Assembly: GCF_963678635.1 (NCBI RefSeq)
Contig: NC_087071.1
Coordinates: 32,600,141 to 32,664,140 of the forward strand
Direction of reading: 5' to 3'
DNA: 64,000 bases
Origin: Symsagittifera roscoffensis
Lineage: Eukaryota; Xenacoelomorpha; Acoela; Convolutidae
Shown here piece by piece: positions 47,401 through 56,268 of this stretch; position 1 is the stretch's first letter; the number at the start of each line of letters is the position of its first letter. A program made the translations under genes and the position numbers. A model generated the notes under the pieces. The model worked only from the letters and a program-made list of their open reading frames with translations. It was not told where the DNA came from and did no database searches.

Positions 47401-47840
47401 ATAGTGTCCAATTCAGAGTCTACCAAAAGCCGTTGCGCTTTTGGCAGGTATATAAATTAACAACTTAAAGGTCGACGGTAAGTTAAGATCAGAGGTTAAA
47501 TAAACAAACCATAATACTTTTACAGATGAGCTGTTGAAATAATAAAAAAAAATCAAATCTTAGAAAAATTTTTTGGCTGGGCGTCTCAAATTAAACTGAG
47601 ACGAATAAAAAGTACTCGGACATGTCATCTAATAGAGGGTCGTGGCCGTGGTTAGACAACGAACCCAACAATTATGGAGGCAGAGGCGAGTGGTGCGTCA
47701 CTACCAAAATAAACACCGACCTTATGAACGATGATGTGTGTTTCTGGACTAATAGTGGAGTCCCATATGCTATTTGTGAAGCGACACTTGGGCCGATACC
47801 CTATTACAGACCCATTCAATTTAATGATTACGCTTTGTAA
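38397..47840 (+). CDS. Secreted C-type lectin gene interrupted by EL2
   Basis: Five exons can be joined: 38397-38466, one from 38574 (end unclear), about 38784-38898, 39560-39641 and 47564-47840. They encode a signal peptide and one C-type lectin domain: CDEGFHRMD...CFRLLPG, then KDCERLGAKILEP across an exon junction, then SWPWLDNEPNN, EWCV, NDDVC and YAICEA. EPN is the mannose-type sugar and calcium motif. EL2 sits in the last intron in antisense. An in-frame TAA at 47592-47594 in the last exon suggests a pseudogene, unless my exon boundary is wrong. The alternative is that exon 5 starts after the TAA. Confidence 0.7.
38574..38658 (+). CDS. Lectin exon 2, 3' end uncertain
   Basis: The acceptor TTTTTTGCAG precedes 38574. 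The frame continues ANCQTSTTKHAIWPLS, a short linker after the signal peptide. The donor is not clear: candidates are near 38589 and 38658, neither a good consensus. Confidence 0.4.
38784..38898 (+). CDS. Lectin exon 3: first half of the lectin domain
   Basis: The acceptor is either CTTCTAG at 38774 or TTCCAG at about 38783. The donor GTAAGT is at 38899. The exon encodes CDEGFHRMDSLVSKCFRLL and FYEAAKDCERL, the N-terminal disulfide and helix-1 region of a C-type lectin fold. Confidence 0.75.
39100..39375 (+). mobile_element. tRNA-derived SINE-like element in lectin intron
   Basis: The head looks like a tRNA gene: GGGGAGCGGTGGTAAAGT (A-box region) and, about 50 bp further, GGATGATCGAGTCCCAC (B-box-like). 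An unrelated GC-rich body and a C-run tail follow. Length (about 275 bp) fits a SINE. No second copy was found in the window. Confidence 0.5.
39560..39641 (+). CDS. Lectin exon 4: centre of the lectin domain
   Basis: TTGTTCCAG precedes 39560. The phase joins with exon 3 to give CERLGAKILEP. The exon encodes a charged helix (IKIEKLRETFPEIETK). I place a weak donor CG|GTTGTG at 39641 because it keeps the frame with exon 5. The sequence beyond also reads WLGV, a motif present again at the start of exon 5. Confidence 0.6.
39869..39873. repeat. EL2 target-site duplication GATGA (left)
   Basis: GATGA directly before the left LTR is repeated at 47525-47529 directly after the right LTR. Confidence 0.9.
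39874..40196 (-). repeat. EL2 3' LTR
   Basis: 323 bp, ends TG...CA. It contains a hairpin, CCAAAAGC and GCTTTTGG around six bases (40095-40116), repeated in the other LTR at 47423-47444. The sequence CGCGGGGAA just upstream on the minus strand may be the polypurine tract. Confidence 0.95.
40197..40930 (-). other. EL2 3' untranslated region
   Basis: No ORF on the sense strand. It contains one CCCGACGGG motif at 40444-40452 inside a GC-rich patch (about 40420-40462) that can fold on itself. Confidence 0.6.
40931..43618 (-). CDS. pol: EL2 integrase with long C-terminal extension, 895 aa
   Basis: Residues about 68-104 hold the zinc-binding H/H...C/C (LHEAH, then CIEC). D136 (ELDFAGP), D194 (IRTDQGSGF) and E231 (TGLVERLIRT) form the DDE catalytic core. 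The extension from about residue 345 to 895 is charged, rich in Lys, Glu, Ser and Pro, and predicted disordered, with a folded-looking last part (DPDWLNTSSIISAIELL). I do not recognise it; gypsy integrases usually end soon after a GPY/F or chromodomain. The frame is open upstream of the ATG as far as the A-run at 43763-43769, so natural expression is probably by -1 frameshift from the RT/RNase H frame. Confidence 0.88.
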   Translation of the reverse strand: MSLLSKQDLILKKIIKAIEEDRKQDILQLGNYYKSYLNNLHVSGGCLYLDNRLVIPACLRSTMLNRLHEAHPGQFAMKSLATQYIWWPKIYREIQVHGENCIECVKAGKNLKPLIKHNTLGELPMVEEPNQEMELDFAGPLPLVWGTKKYILVCVDRFSKFPSAQITSSTSAKSIINFLSKYIALHGIPRTIRTDQGSGFISKEVREFCHDHNIKVIFSPVGDHRATGLVERLIRTIKERLLVMAQERPKPSLESALLKIIKCLRTVTQQSLNCSPFEAHFGRSPNTSSLDPLCALWHNLVKSPSSNNLDWNKTLLCIDKGKKLMSRERRHDWDAPDDIEDGDVDKNSSSSEDISNAVRYVPTSAGSPVKVLSRSEKRDALGTKDSILNNPSGKTIVYRKIQDRMKNEPYYRVLKDEIVRESDHTVTLKNGKIIRKSDLAIKRQCTQKKPSPRKRDQLVRFYATKGLRKTAKPPRNVGFKSSKTTQKKRNLQWKFEELDIARRNAAMNSSRETLLREEEEQRKRLRTPIGLESDQEPSPSGKPELLKSYLNEPGVTIEPHEEMSDDNASDLIPLRDLKEKTLLETTKRDEHLMSDRTDPKLETSDHADQKVELDEIPLIDLDSGDNERDFQATPQLILLDTREEGNEAIQEMPVLPENPGGEFPKPTGEQTTMAETGPKQTHSDRTTKTQKLSGTAKRKASSPMKSPPSKKLSEIFTRQNTRPMRTRQPPKMLGERVFTSVVDLTEEDRDALEFGSPSLVSVCSTLEATTVEMESHHVDLVDLTTLTPPSSSRPTIVHLREENDAYPSDPKPLKTDDQKSPDKKVKFSPDACSTRFNPSGLSYEISTSTFVPIVPDPDWLNTSSIISAIELLGRPMTLEELRRWTINKAANRESN
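43729..46923 (-). CDS. gag-pol: EL2 Gag (capsid and nucleocapsid), protease, RT and RNase H
   Basis: The open frame starts just after a TGA at 46924-46926, in frame with the short Gag N-terminus; the first ATG is at 46566. Before that ATG the frame encodes the capsid stretch RFKFFGRRQKEHESLEKF, typical of gypsy Gag. From the ATG: knuckles CRNC...C and CNTCGRKGHFAKHC (residues about 66-101), protease IDSASPVSF (D195), RT with YLDD at 530-533, and RNase H with CDASHLGLGAS (D680) and LTDHKALIG. The protease active site reads D-S-A where D-T/S-G is usual. The frame stops at 43729 shortly after an A7G slippery run. Confidence 0.9.
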   Translation of the reverse strand, partial: RRRRAEDNAKFNGLQIGDIDKKLKSQLYLALGKEGQKCFSHKNPGKKILNINFAEFWELLKTTFTITTNLTYERFKFFGRRQKEHESLEKFHEILSELAKNCKLGELESELVRDIFITNMRNVEIQKKLCIEYLTPENVLSYVLVHEEGTKIHQQYLKFPTYNPGPRSQYVKNEPTLNIVENNKCRNCGQQFKKGHLSTCPARDRNCNTCGRKGHFAKHCRSSAKTQTNIVDQNRVPQENENIRANPQENPEFEVNLDDFLVLAIDTDNQINAVEDKIERGMRTVFNHEGLELKKTLKVALGKFNPYYTDIQIDSASPVSFMKKDLLHELKIRDRFVKLEPVDEITKKAYQGFGSTINIIGKVRVKIQSKGWEANDQKLFITEGAERNLLGNDILPNLGIVVFQKQPPPNGSKSRENQKVPPIGTNVSQIKFASDIQQDQNQETPSQREFKLYISKHFPDLIKRTGRSKNYVVNTYFNEPIKPIQVKGKRIPIHLLPKVKLCIDQLLSDGHIEKLSRCSEDCFISPIVITAKRDGSIKLALNSKLLNKQIFRNRYQMPNLFELIDNVAVTISGHDQRNIWFSSIDLKYAYSQIPLSKKASNQCNFNIVGGEVTGSYRFKTGFYGLGDMPNEFQRIMDRLTEKLPNTHCYLDDILIATVGSEEEHKKLVINVLKTLDDEGLAIKWEKCTFLTHNIVWLGFRIDAKGTTPLIHKSDAIRNLKEPNCIKDIRSLMGSINQFNKFIPNLASLPTPFTELMQKNKPFKWSTVHTEAFEKIKNEICNTVTNHHFDVKLNTRVKCDASHLGLGASIEQDHWGNWKTVAFASRFLNIAELKYSTNELELLGLVWALDHFKNYLLGKQFSILTDHKALIGAMKVNKYTKTAQSRLTRWADKLLPFDFTVEHLPGKDMGFVDYISRHPSGEPVPVSLDDEKFVIASVNQISTLLGFDHLMPKNSWAQIRNKFSQHFLAHDVTSCNAIDQSTDQMTSQEIEREKRIANAAETFQAISNHSNISVCQNSHSRTELCDSSCKTNDFFTNFKILKEMAEQIEFNQQKKNSLLKKTRTF
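43762..43769 (-). promoter_or_regulatory. Candidate -1 frameshift site A AAA AAG
   Basis: Seven A and a G on the minus strand, in the zero frame CAA AAA AAG AAC. A -1 slip here enters a frame that is open straight into integrase with no stop, while the zero frame stops 10 codons later. The A run is also an indel hotspot, so a mutation is possible. Confidence 0.55.
46924..47202 (-). CDS. gag: EL2 Gag N-terminus, 92 codons, ended by in-frame TGA
   Basis: ATG at 47202-47200; its A is the last base of the 5' LTR and its TG opens the primer-binding site. The product is acidic and polar, starting MAQSNESNLRGLEFFW. The TGA at 46924-46926 is followed in the same frame by four arginines and the capsid domain, so this is one Gag protein. 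The stop could come from a CGA to TGA transition within an arginine run, or be a readthrough signal. Confidence 0.8.
   Translation of the reverse strand: MAQSNESNLRGLEFFWNNSSNENQHDWERWAEKFQLTIIAKDSVDIEDVINPPIRDELIYPMAEPLDPSEDQTRRAEQEERHRVAVQNYNEE
47192..47201 (-). promoter_or_regulatory. EL2 primer-binding site (tRNA-Ser type)
   Basis: The minus strand after the LTR reads TGGCGCAGTC with no spacer. The same ten bases open the tRNA-Ser primer sites of Drosophila 17.6/297-type elements (from memory of that family). The match beyond ten bases is not clear. Confidence 0.65.
47202..47524 (-). repeat. EL2 5' LTR
   Basis: 323 bp, with no difference from 39874-40196 by eye; GATGA follows at 47525-47529. 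Confidence 0.95.
47564..47840 (+). CDS. Lectin exon 5: C-terminal half of lectin domain, with in-frame TAA
   Basis: AATCTTAG precedes 47564. The frame reads KIFWLGVSN, then TAA (47592-47594), then TETNKKYSDMSSNRG, SWPWLDNEPNN, EWCV, NDDVCFW and YAICEA before the terminal stop at 47838-47840. All later lectin motifs are in place, so the TAA looks like a lesion in a real exon, or a sequence error. A GGCTGGGCGTC string is shared with the end of exon 4. Confidence 0.65.
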
Positions 47841-48404
47841 TTAAAGTATTAATTATTGTATAGTTTTTATATAGTTTGGTAAACCCATTAACGAGTTCCC
47901 TCGACTGTCCGAGCTTCCCGAGAAATAATTGATTTGTTGTGAGCTAACGATCTTGCATAGTCGCTCTAATTATTCGTCCTGCAAGAAGTTTTTTTAAAAA
48001 AAAAAACCATGTCTACAAAAGAGGAGGATTCGTTTTTTGATACGAAACTCGTATATGCTTAACCACAATAATTAAAGAGATCTATTTTGAATTATTAAGC
48101 GTTCGATGAACTTCATCATTTTCGCGTTTGACTGTCTTATTTTCCAAGTCACTCGATGTCCAGTTGGGTGTCCGGCAAAGAGGACGACAGCTTTTAGGAC
48201 GACAACCGTTTTTGATATGGTGCTAAGACGACGCTAGTTGACGGAATTCTTAATTGTATTGGTTGTAAAAAGGGGTCAATTGAGGATGGGGATTTGCCTC
48301 ACGGTTTGGATCAAAACTACTGAGATAAAGCCAATCAATAGGAATGCAAGAAATTGCAGTACTGAGAAACACAAAAACCAGACTAATTAACATAATATGG
48401 ACTT
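47841..48404. other. No gene recognised
   Basis: AT-rich sequence after the lectin stop codon, presumably 3' UTR and intergenic DNA. No motif seen. Confidence 0.45.
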
Positions 48405-48645
48405 TGAAACGGATTTTCAAAAGTTTTGTCGACCTTTTTTTTAGATCAACCGAATTGATTTTTCGAGCTCTCCCTAAGCACAATTTAGTCCCTGTTTTGG
48501 CCAAATTTTCTGCCCCGCAGGCAAAATTTTGAAAAAACAGTCCAAAAAAGGCGTTTTTAGACACTTTTTGGAAAACTTTGACCAAAAAATTGCGTTTTTT
48601 CGGCGCGCGCTCCCCCCTCAAAATTAGTATATAATTCATACAATG
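48405..48645. repeat. Dispersed repeat (family D)
   Basis: Contains CGAGCTCTCCCT, TTTGACCAAAAAATTGCG and GGCGCGCGCTCCCCCCTCAA, matching 37130-37360 in reverse and 7890-7985 in part. The minus-strand ORF here is not a gene. Confidence 0.55.
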
Positions 48646-49240
48646 TAACCACTATCTAAGATTTTTTACATGCCTTAATTTGTCAGAAGAAAACCGAATA
48701 CTTTCAAAAAATGATTTTTTTGTTATTATTGTATGAAAACACATTCAAAAGTTTTTGGCGAGTTTTTGGATTTTGGGAAAAAATTGCTGTCTGATCAGAA
48801 AATTGTAAGATAACGTAAAATTCAATCAAATCTTATAAGTTTCAACAACGCGAATTTTTTCGAAACCTGAAAAAAAAATTTTTCGAACTTTTTTTGAAGG
48901 AATGTTTTATAAATTATTCAAGAAAAAAACTAATTGGCCAAAAATCAAATCTTTCTCTGGTGTTCTGCATGACAATCATGCCCTTCCACTTTGTCTTCTA
49001 ATGATGAAGCACAGAGTTTTTCCAAATTGTACCGGCAGTTTCCTGAGAAAACCTGAAGAAAATTTAATTGCCTGTTGATAAGAATGACATGGATTTGCTG
49101 ATGGGACAAGGTAGTCGACAAACCGATACTGGAATCCCATGTTCAGATGGGATCACATACACTGCATAAAATTGCTGAAGTTCGCTTGCTGAAAAAAGAC
49201 CACGACTACAGATCCTCCAAGCAATTCCAAAAGAGACTAC
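48646..49240. other. No gene recognised
   Basis: AT-rich; nothing supported. Confidence 0.4.
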
Positions 49241-49650
49241 TGAGTTAGAATCGATGTGGTTAACTCATAGAGTAATTTCGGATAGGGTACACCGTCTGCT
49301 CGTCACGCTATCTTATTTTCCGCCGGAAAGATTCGTGCAACTTCTTAGTCTAATACCGATCCTAATCTTACTCTTATACTTTCTAGTCTCAGGGTGTTTA
49401 ACTAGTCTCTGCTAGGCTCAATAGATCTAGGGTATACTGGTTTATTGCGGCTGCTGAAGTTCTCTTGGAGAGACAACTAATTTCTAAGTTAAATTCAAAT
49501 CTCTCTGGTGCTGAAATTACCAGTAATTTCAGCACTTACAAATAAGTGGGTTGTTAGTTAGATGGATTATAATTGGTTAATATTAAAAACTTTACAGTGG
49601 TAAAATATCCAGTTTATCCAATCATAAAATATAGTTTAGATCAGGTTCCA
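49241..49650 (-). repeat. EL3 3' LTR
   Basis: 410 bp, starting TGAGTTAGAATCGATG and ending AGGTTCCA. Clearly homologous to the EL1 LTR, with scattered substitutions. Confidence 0.9.
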
Positions 49651-51253
49651 CCTATCCGGGTTTTACAGAGTTTTTGGAATTATCTTTCTGCAATTCAAAG
49701 GATGGATGATGAACGTTGGTATTTGGCGAACATCATATTCTTGTCCGGTTCCTCTTGTTAAAGAAGTTCCAGGACGCTGGAGTTAGGGACATCAATCGTT
49801 GTGTCGTCTTGTGACAACAACTGTGTTCCCCAATGAAATCAATCTGACTTCAAAATGGTTTGCTATGACGGGTTTTTCTGTATTATGTAGAGAACTTGTT
49901 TTTTGTTCAACCTCGTCTGGGAATGGCGTGGAGATTGTGCGTGGAGGGGATTCCTTGTAACTCGGATCTGTACGTATACTTGAACATCGAGGTGGTCATT
50001 GGTCTAGTTCAATGAAGTCTTTTTCTGCGAAGTCAAGTCGTACTCTAAATCCTTTGAGTTGTGATTGTGGACGGCATATCGGTTGTGGTTAGCCATTCTT
50101 GTTCGAGTGTAGTGGGGTCATTTTGTCTTTGGATGTTCGTCTTTGTTGTTGTGTGCTGATCTATATACTGCAAGGTATGATTTACATTTTATAAAAATTT
50201 TATTAGTTCAGTTTTTTAATTATGAATTTAGTTAGTTGTTTTCACAAAAGCATTTTGTTTTAGTTCGGTTATTTTGAAGAGTTACTCACCCTTGAGTACC
50301 TCTTATTAAAAATAGAAGTGCGGCCACAAAGCGTGGATGTAGCGCGGTGGGTTAGGCCGGCTATAGAGCATGCTCAGGACGTCCTCTCTGGTGGGTTAGG
50401 CCAGGAGTGGGAGTATGACTTCGTGCTGTTTCTTTGAGAGGTCCTGTTATGTGATAACGTTTTATGTTGGGTTTATGTTGATCTTTCTTATGTTTCTTTG
50501 GTTGTGTCCTTTTTTCAAAAATCAAATTGTTTTTGGTATGGGTTTGTCTTGCGAGTTTTTTGTGTTTTATTATTTCTTTCTTAGACTTTATAATAGTCTT
50601 TAAAAGAATAAATTATCCAGTTTTAAACTGGGTTAATCCGGTTTGGGTACCGTTGGTTTTCTTTTCTTAGTCATGCTGTTATTTTATGATTTGTGGTGTT
50701 TAGTAAGCTGCGTTGGTTAGTTTGGTTTAGTATATAATTCCTTTCCAACCGGGTTAAAGGAAAGTTTGAAACTTGTTATCACGTGTTAGAGTTGTTGAGT
50801 GTTAAAACTTGAAACTCAAAATCATTATTTAAACAATTCTTCGTGGGCGAGCTGTGCGAGTTTGGATAGAATTCTTGTGCGAGTGAATGAAAATATCAAA
50901 AGGTTAGTACTGCATTTTCATTTTATCAATTAATTACCTAGAATTTCAAATTAACTGCTTTTTTGGGAAAATTTAAAGTTATAAATTTTCATCGTAATTA
51001 AATTTACTGCTTCATGGGGAAGCAATTTATAAATTAATTTACTACATTTGGTATGAATTTTATTATATTATTTTGTGCAAAATATTAATGAAGTTTAGAA
51101 GAGTTTTAGCAAGTTTATTTTTTATTTTTCTTTTCTGTTTTTTGCAGATGATTGTGGTATGAAATCTAGAAATGTAAAAGAAACATGAATAAAGAATGGT
51201 TAGTACTAATTTAAATTTATTAGTGAAGAAAATTTTTAAATTATACTTACCTG
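49651..51253 (-). other. EL3 3' untranslated region
   Basis: Homologous to 9836-11453. It keeps the twin GGTGGGTTAGGCC hairpins (about 50345-50405), the CCAGTTTTAAACTGG palindrome, the CTTTCC/GGAAAG stem and the splice donor (51245-51253). Confidence 0.7.
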
Positions 51254-53067
51254 TTAATCGTCTGGGAAAAAACCGTGGGGGAAGATGTCGTGTATCATGT
51301 CCGATATTGTTAGTAATTTTGCTAGTATGCGAATGATATTTTTAGTTTGGAGCAGTGGCCAAAGCAATTGAAGTGCTTTAATGGTTTTTAGTTCTTCGGT
51401 GCCTACTGCAAACTCATAAGGTGAGTTTTGAATGAGGTTATATATTTTGTGATTGTATTTAGTATTGTGAATGAATTGTAATATTGGGATTTCTATAGGC
51501 TTGATAAATTCATGTGGGATAAGGAAGGGTCTGGATTCTTCGGCGTTAAAGGTCTTCGTGATGGGACAAAATATATATACATCTGTGTTACTGGGTCATA
51601 ATTGCGGAGGATGCCGTGGAGGTTAGTATCCTTGATGGAATAAGTGAAATTAAGAAAAAATGGTGAAGTGTACTTCGAGTTAAGAAACTGAAAACGATGG
51701 TGTGGTTGTCTTGATGGAGTATGTAAATCAAAATGATTTTGTATGAAGCGATAGTATGTATATGTATGAGTCTGTTTAGTGCGTAACATAATGTCGTGTG
51801 AACAGTGCAAATCGCGTTCATGTGGTGCAAAGAAGTGAAAGGTTAGTGAAAATAACTGAAATTTGTCTTTGAAACTTTCGTAAGCTTGAATATCATTTAG
51901 TGCTTCAGAAATGATGTGATCATATTTTCTATCAAAAATATAAAGTGTGAATACATATGACGTTTTGATGAAAAATTTTTCTGATAGTTGTGGGTTAGCG
52001 AAGCGGTCGTCATCTAGAAATTGGTCTTGATTAGTTCGGATGATATTATGGTCGTAATATTCTATTGTAAATTCGTTAACACGAGGTGCAGTGAATGTTT
52101 TTAGTAATTTTTTATATCCTATATAAGTAAATTGTCTAGGTGTCAGTGTTGCGGTGAGTCTATATAGCATATCTTTATTCTTTTCTATATCGTCATGAGT
52201 ACTAGATAGTGGCAGGCAAAGGCGATTAGTAAAACGGTAATATGCTGTCCAGTGAAGTGTGGGCATTAAAACATGTTCATCTACAAAACTACGTGTGTCG
52301 TTAGTGTCATTAGGTGTGTTTAATGTATATTGTGGGAATGAGGGCAAGGTGATTGCTAGAAAATCTTTCGTGTTGGTGTGTTGTGGATGATTAATATATT
52401 CGCAGGCTGTTCCTGGTTTGGTCGGGAATGGATGGTTCGGGAATTTCCTTTTAAAAGTGCGATAAGCTCGGTTAGTGCTATTAGATGTTTCGGTGGATGT
52501 GGATGATTGTGCTAATGATGCAGTGTAAGCTGAGGAGGTTGTAGGAGTAGGTGGGTTTGAGGATTCTATTGTGGATGAAATTTGATGTATGGTGAGGGTG
52601 TTAAGGTGTATTAACTGTTGTTGTAGGGTGATAAAATTATCGAGTTCCTGGGAATTTTGGGGGGTAACTGGAGAATTATTAGATGATCGGTCGGAATGAA
52701 GTGGAGAGTAGGTTGGGTTTACTTGCGAAGCATAAGAAGAAGTGGAAACGGATGGGAGTGAATTATTTGGTGGGATTGGTTGAAAAGGGGGTTTTGAAAA
52801 AACTGAGGAGTTGTTTTGAAAATTATTGGATGGAGATGGTTCGGAGTCTGCAAATTCGTCAGGGGTTTCTATATTAGGGTTATTAAGTTGTGAGATGGAG
52901 TATAAAACTGAAATATCTGAGTTAGTATCCGAATTCGTGCTTGATGATATATTAATACTTGGGAAATTGGGTGGTGGGAAAGCAAAAAGTGGGATTATTG
53001 GGATTGGAGTGTGGAGGTTGGTTGGGTGGGAATTTGAGCGGTGTAGGGATCCAAGTTGTCGGCTCAT
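51254..53067 (-). pseudogene. EL3 ORF Y (copy A), frameshifted
   Basis: ATG at 53067. The frame follows EL1 ORF Y for about 500 residues, then shifts near 51570 in an AT repeat and ends at 51493. The remaining C-terminal region is recognisable in another frame down to 51254. It overlaps the extended env frame by about 115 nt, because an A-run length change (nine A against seven in EL1) moved the env stop. Confidence 0.8.
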
Positions 53068-54595
53068 CGCGGGCTAAAAAAAAATGATTTTTTTGAGACT
53101 GAAAAGCGGTGGTATGGGGTTGTTCTATAATTTGTTCACATGTATTATCATCTTGTGATTGATGTGTCATTATATGTTGTATGGGACTTTGCGATATATT
53201 TGGTCTAAAATTTGGGTTGTGTGTTTTTGCTAGGTTTCGGAAATTACGTGGGACTAAGGATAATGGATGGTTATGTGGTAGGGGTGGCAATTGTGGTGCG
53301 GTAGGTGTTACTTCTATGTTATTATGTTCTTCGTCGTACGTGTTCTGTCTTGTCGCTATTTTTGTATTATATTCTTTTATTTGTGCGTCTAGAAGAACTT
53401 TGTTTATTGATGAAGAAAAAATTCCAAAAAATCCTGCAAACAGTATGCGTGCTACCTTTGCTATTCTATTTACTTGTGTGTGTATAGCGCATGTGTTATA
53501 GATTCCTTTTAAAATTGAAAAAAGAAATCCTATAAATTTAAACATTGCGTATAGGATAGTTACTTTTTCTAAGATGTAATGGGGCCATCCTAGAAAATCG
53601 AGAATTTCATTTTTTAGGGTAACAAAGCTAAAAATATTTATAGGTGAAATATCTTGTGGTCTGTATTTTTCACCGTTTAGATATATATAGTGTTTAATAT
53701 CTTTAAAATATCCGCTATAATCTTGTGTATAAATATCTGCAAATCCTGCGGTTTCGGCAAGTTTTCGTAAATTTTGATCAATTGATTGTCTTTGTATAGT
53801 GTCCATTTGTGTTAATAATTCTTGGAATTGTTGTGTTCTAATGTGGTGTTGGATATCTGATTTTGAATATATTCCAATTGATTGTAAATCAATATTTGGA
53901 TTACGAGCAATAGCTCTGATGCTTTCGGGTGAAAATTTTTTGAGTGATTGCATTAACGTAGGGTATGGAGTAAGAAGATAATATTTATCTTCATCAGGGT
54001 TCAATTGTACTACGTTGTGGCTTATTTCTGATCCACATGGGACTGCGGTATCCCAAAAATATGTTCGTCTTGAAAGTGTGTCAACAAAATGTACTTCATT
54101 TTTATAAAATATAGGGATTCTTTTATAGCAGCGTTTATCTTCAAAAACATATAGTGGTGATACTTTTTTGGTACAAGTATAAAACCATAAAATGTTTCCT
54201 TCGTAGTCTAGGAAATTTGATCTATTTCCTGACAATAAATATCCTGCGTAGGGTATTTTTAATACTGCTAGTGCGAGTGATTGTAGGATTTGTGTCCTTT
54301 CTAATTCGCATAGTTGATGAAGTGTTTCTAATTCGGAGAGTGACTTTTCTTGAAAAATTCGACTAATCGTGTAGTCTAACTTCATATCTAAGTGGATATC
54401 ATAGTGGATATTACCAAAATAAGTGTTATTCATTAGTGATACTTCTTGTAAACGTGTACTTCTTGTGTCATGTGGCTTTAGTTTTCCACCAGGTTGACCA
54501 TTGCTTTTTTGAAAGTTAACTGGTATATATGATGTTCCTTCGTTTAGAGGGTGACCTGTGGCATAAGGGTCAAATTTTATTTTTCCAGTGGTCAT
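52952..54595 (-). pseudogene. env: EL3 env C-terminal part, duplication unit 1
   Basis: A 547-codon frame homologous to the last about 500 residues of EL1 env, including the membrane segment. Its C-terminus runs on past the EL1 stop position because of the A-run change. The N-terminal piece (54627-55022 and on to 55422) is in another frame after an indel in a T run near 54710. The true start is missing because the duplication junction cuts it. Confidence 0.8.
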
Positions 54596-55362
54596 GTCGA
54601 AACCTTCTTCGTATTCAACTAGTATTTCAGAATATTGTGTTTTGTAAAGTGGGTTCCTGTATTTGCATGCGATTTCTGGTTCTTGATATATTTGGAAACG
54701 TGTTAATTTTTTTTTCTATATTATGGATATTTCGGAAATTAGTAATTTGTTTTTGTAATGGATGGACTTGTTCGTATGAAATTGATTCTATAAAATACTT
54801 TTTGTGAAATTTTATCATTCGAGCGTGTATTTTCGCTACTTGAAATGTTGTGCATGTATCTTCGGGAAACCAAACAATTGTTGCTTGTGTCCGTGTTGTA
54901 GGATCACAATAACCTTGATCGTTTTTACAAGGTAATCTAATTCCTTGATAGATCATTGTGTTGTCGGATAAATCTCGTGTGAGTTGTATTTTTTCGAGTT
55001 GTATTTTCCAATCGAAAAACATTATTTCTTGATATCCTTTATTTTTTGTGCCTGCTTTGCAGTTTGATGGATTATTTATTCCAATGTGTGGTATCCAGTG
55101 CTTATCGTGTATGTCATAAGTTAATCTTCCGTGTGCGGCGTTGTATGGGTGTTTTTCATCTAGTTTTATATGTCCTTGATATCTTTCAAAATCTGCTTGA
55201 TGTACAGAATCGGCAAAGACTTGAAAATATACTAATTTTTTGTCGGTGTTTTTATTTCTTGTGATAATTAGTCTGAGTAGCTCGTTTTTACAATCATCGG
55301 GATTTAGATGTAGAAGTCGTTCTTTATTACTTTGGTAGAATGATTCGTGGTCAAGTCGGTTT

Positions 55363-56268
55363 TTATTGCCGTTTGAAACTTGTGAACAATGTACTTTCTT
55401 TTCGGAAAATGTTGCTGTAAATGCGATTAGTAAAACGGTAATATGCTGTCCAGTGAAGTGTGGGCATTAAAACATGTTCATCTACAAAACTACGTGTGTC
55501 GTTAGTGTCATTAGGTGTGTTTAATGTATATTGTGGGAATGAGGGCAAGGTGATTGCTAGAAAATCTTTCGTGTTGGTGTGTTGTGGATGATTAATATAT
55601 TCGCAGGCTGTTCCTGGTTTGGTCGGGAATGGATGGTTCGGGAATTTCCTTTTAAAAGTGCGATAAGCTCGGTTAGTGCTATTAGATGTTTCGGTGGATG
55701 TGGATGATTGTGCTAATGATGCAGTGTAAGCTGAGGAGGGTGTAGGAGTAGGTGGGTTTGAGGATTCTATTGTGGATGAAATTTGATGTATGGTGAGGGT
55801 GTTAAGGTGTATTAACTGTTGTTGTAGGGTGATAAAATTATCGAGTTCCTGGGAATTTTGGGGGGTAACTGGAGAATTATTAGATGATCGGTCGGAATGA
55901 AGTGGAGAGTAGGTTGGGTTTACTTGCGAAGCATAAGAAGAAGTGGAAACGGATGGGAGTGAATTATTTGGTGGGATTGGTTGAAAAGGGGGTTTTGAAA
56001 AAACTGAGGAGTTGTTTTGAAAATTATTGGATGGAGATGGTTCGGAGTCTGCAAATTCGTCAGGGGTTTCTATATTAGGGTTATTAAGTTGTGAGATGGA
56101 GTATAAAACTGAAATATCTGAGTTAGTATCCGAATTCGTGCTTGATGATATATTAATACTTGGGAAATTGGGTGGTGGGAAAGCAAAAAGTGGGATTATT
56201 GGGATTGGAGTGTGGAGGTTGGTTGGGTGGGAATTTGAGCGGTGTAGGGATCCAAGTTGTCGGCTCAT
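55363..56268 (-). pseudogene. EL3 ORF Y (copy B), truncated and fused at the duplication junction
   Basis: 301 codons: the N-terminal about 280 residues of ORF Y, then about 20 codons of env-derived sequence read across the junction at 55422/55423. A chimeric frame created by the duplication, not a conserved gene. Confidence 0.85.

Larger units (their letters stand above)
39874..47524 (-). mobile_element. EL2: 7.65-kb Ty3/gypsy LTR retrotransposon
   Basis: 323-bp LTRs at 39874-40196 and 47202-47524 with no difference visible, 5-bp target duplication, and a primer site starting TGGCGCAGTC directly after the 5' LTR. Minus-strand order is Gag (capsid and CCHC knuckles), protease, RT, RNase H and integrase plus a long extension. 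LTRs with no visible difference imply a recent jump. The reading frame is interrupted by one TGA in Gag and by a -1 shift before integrase. It lies in an intron of the lectin gene, antisense to it. Confidence 0.95.
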
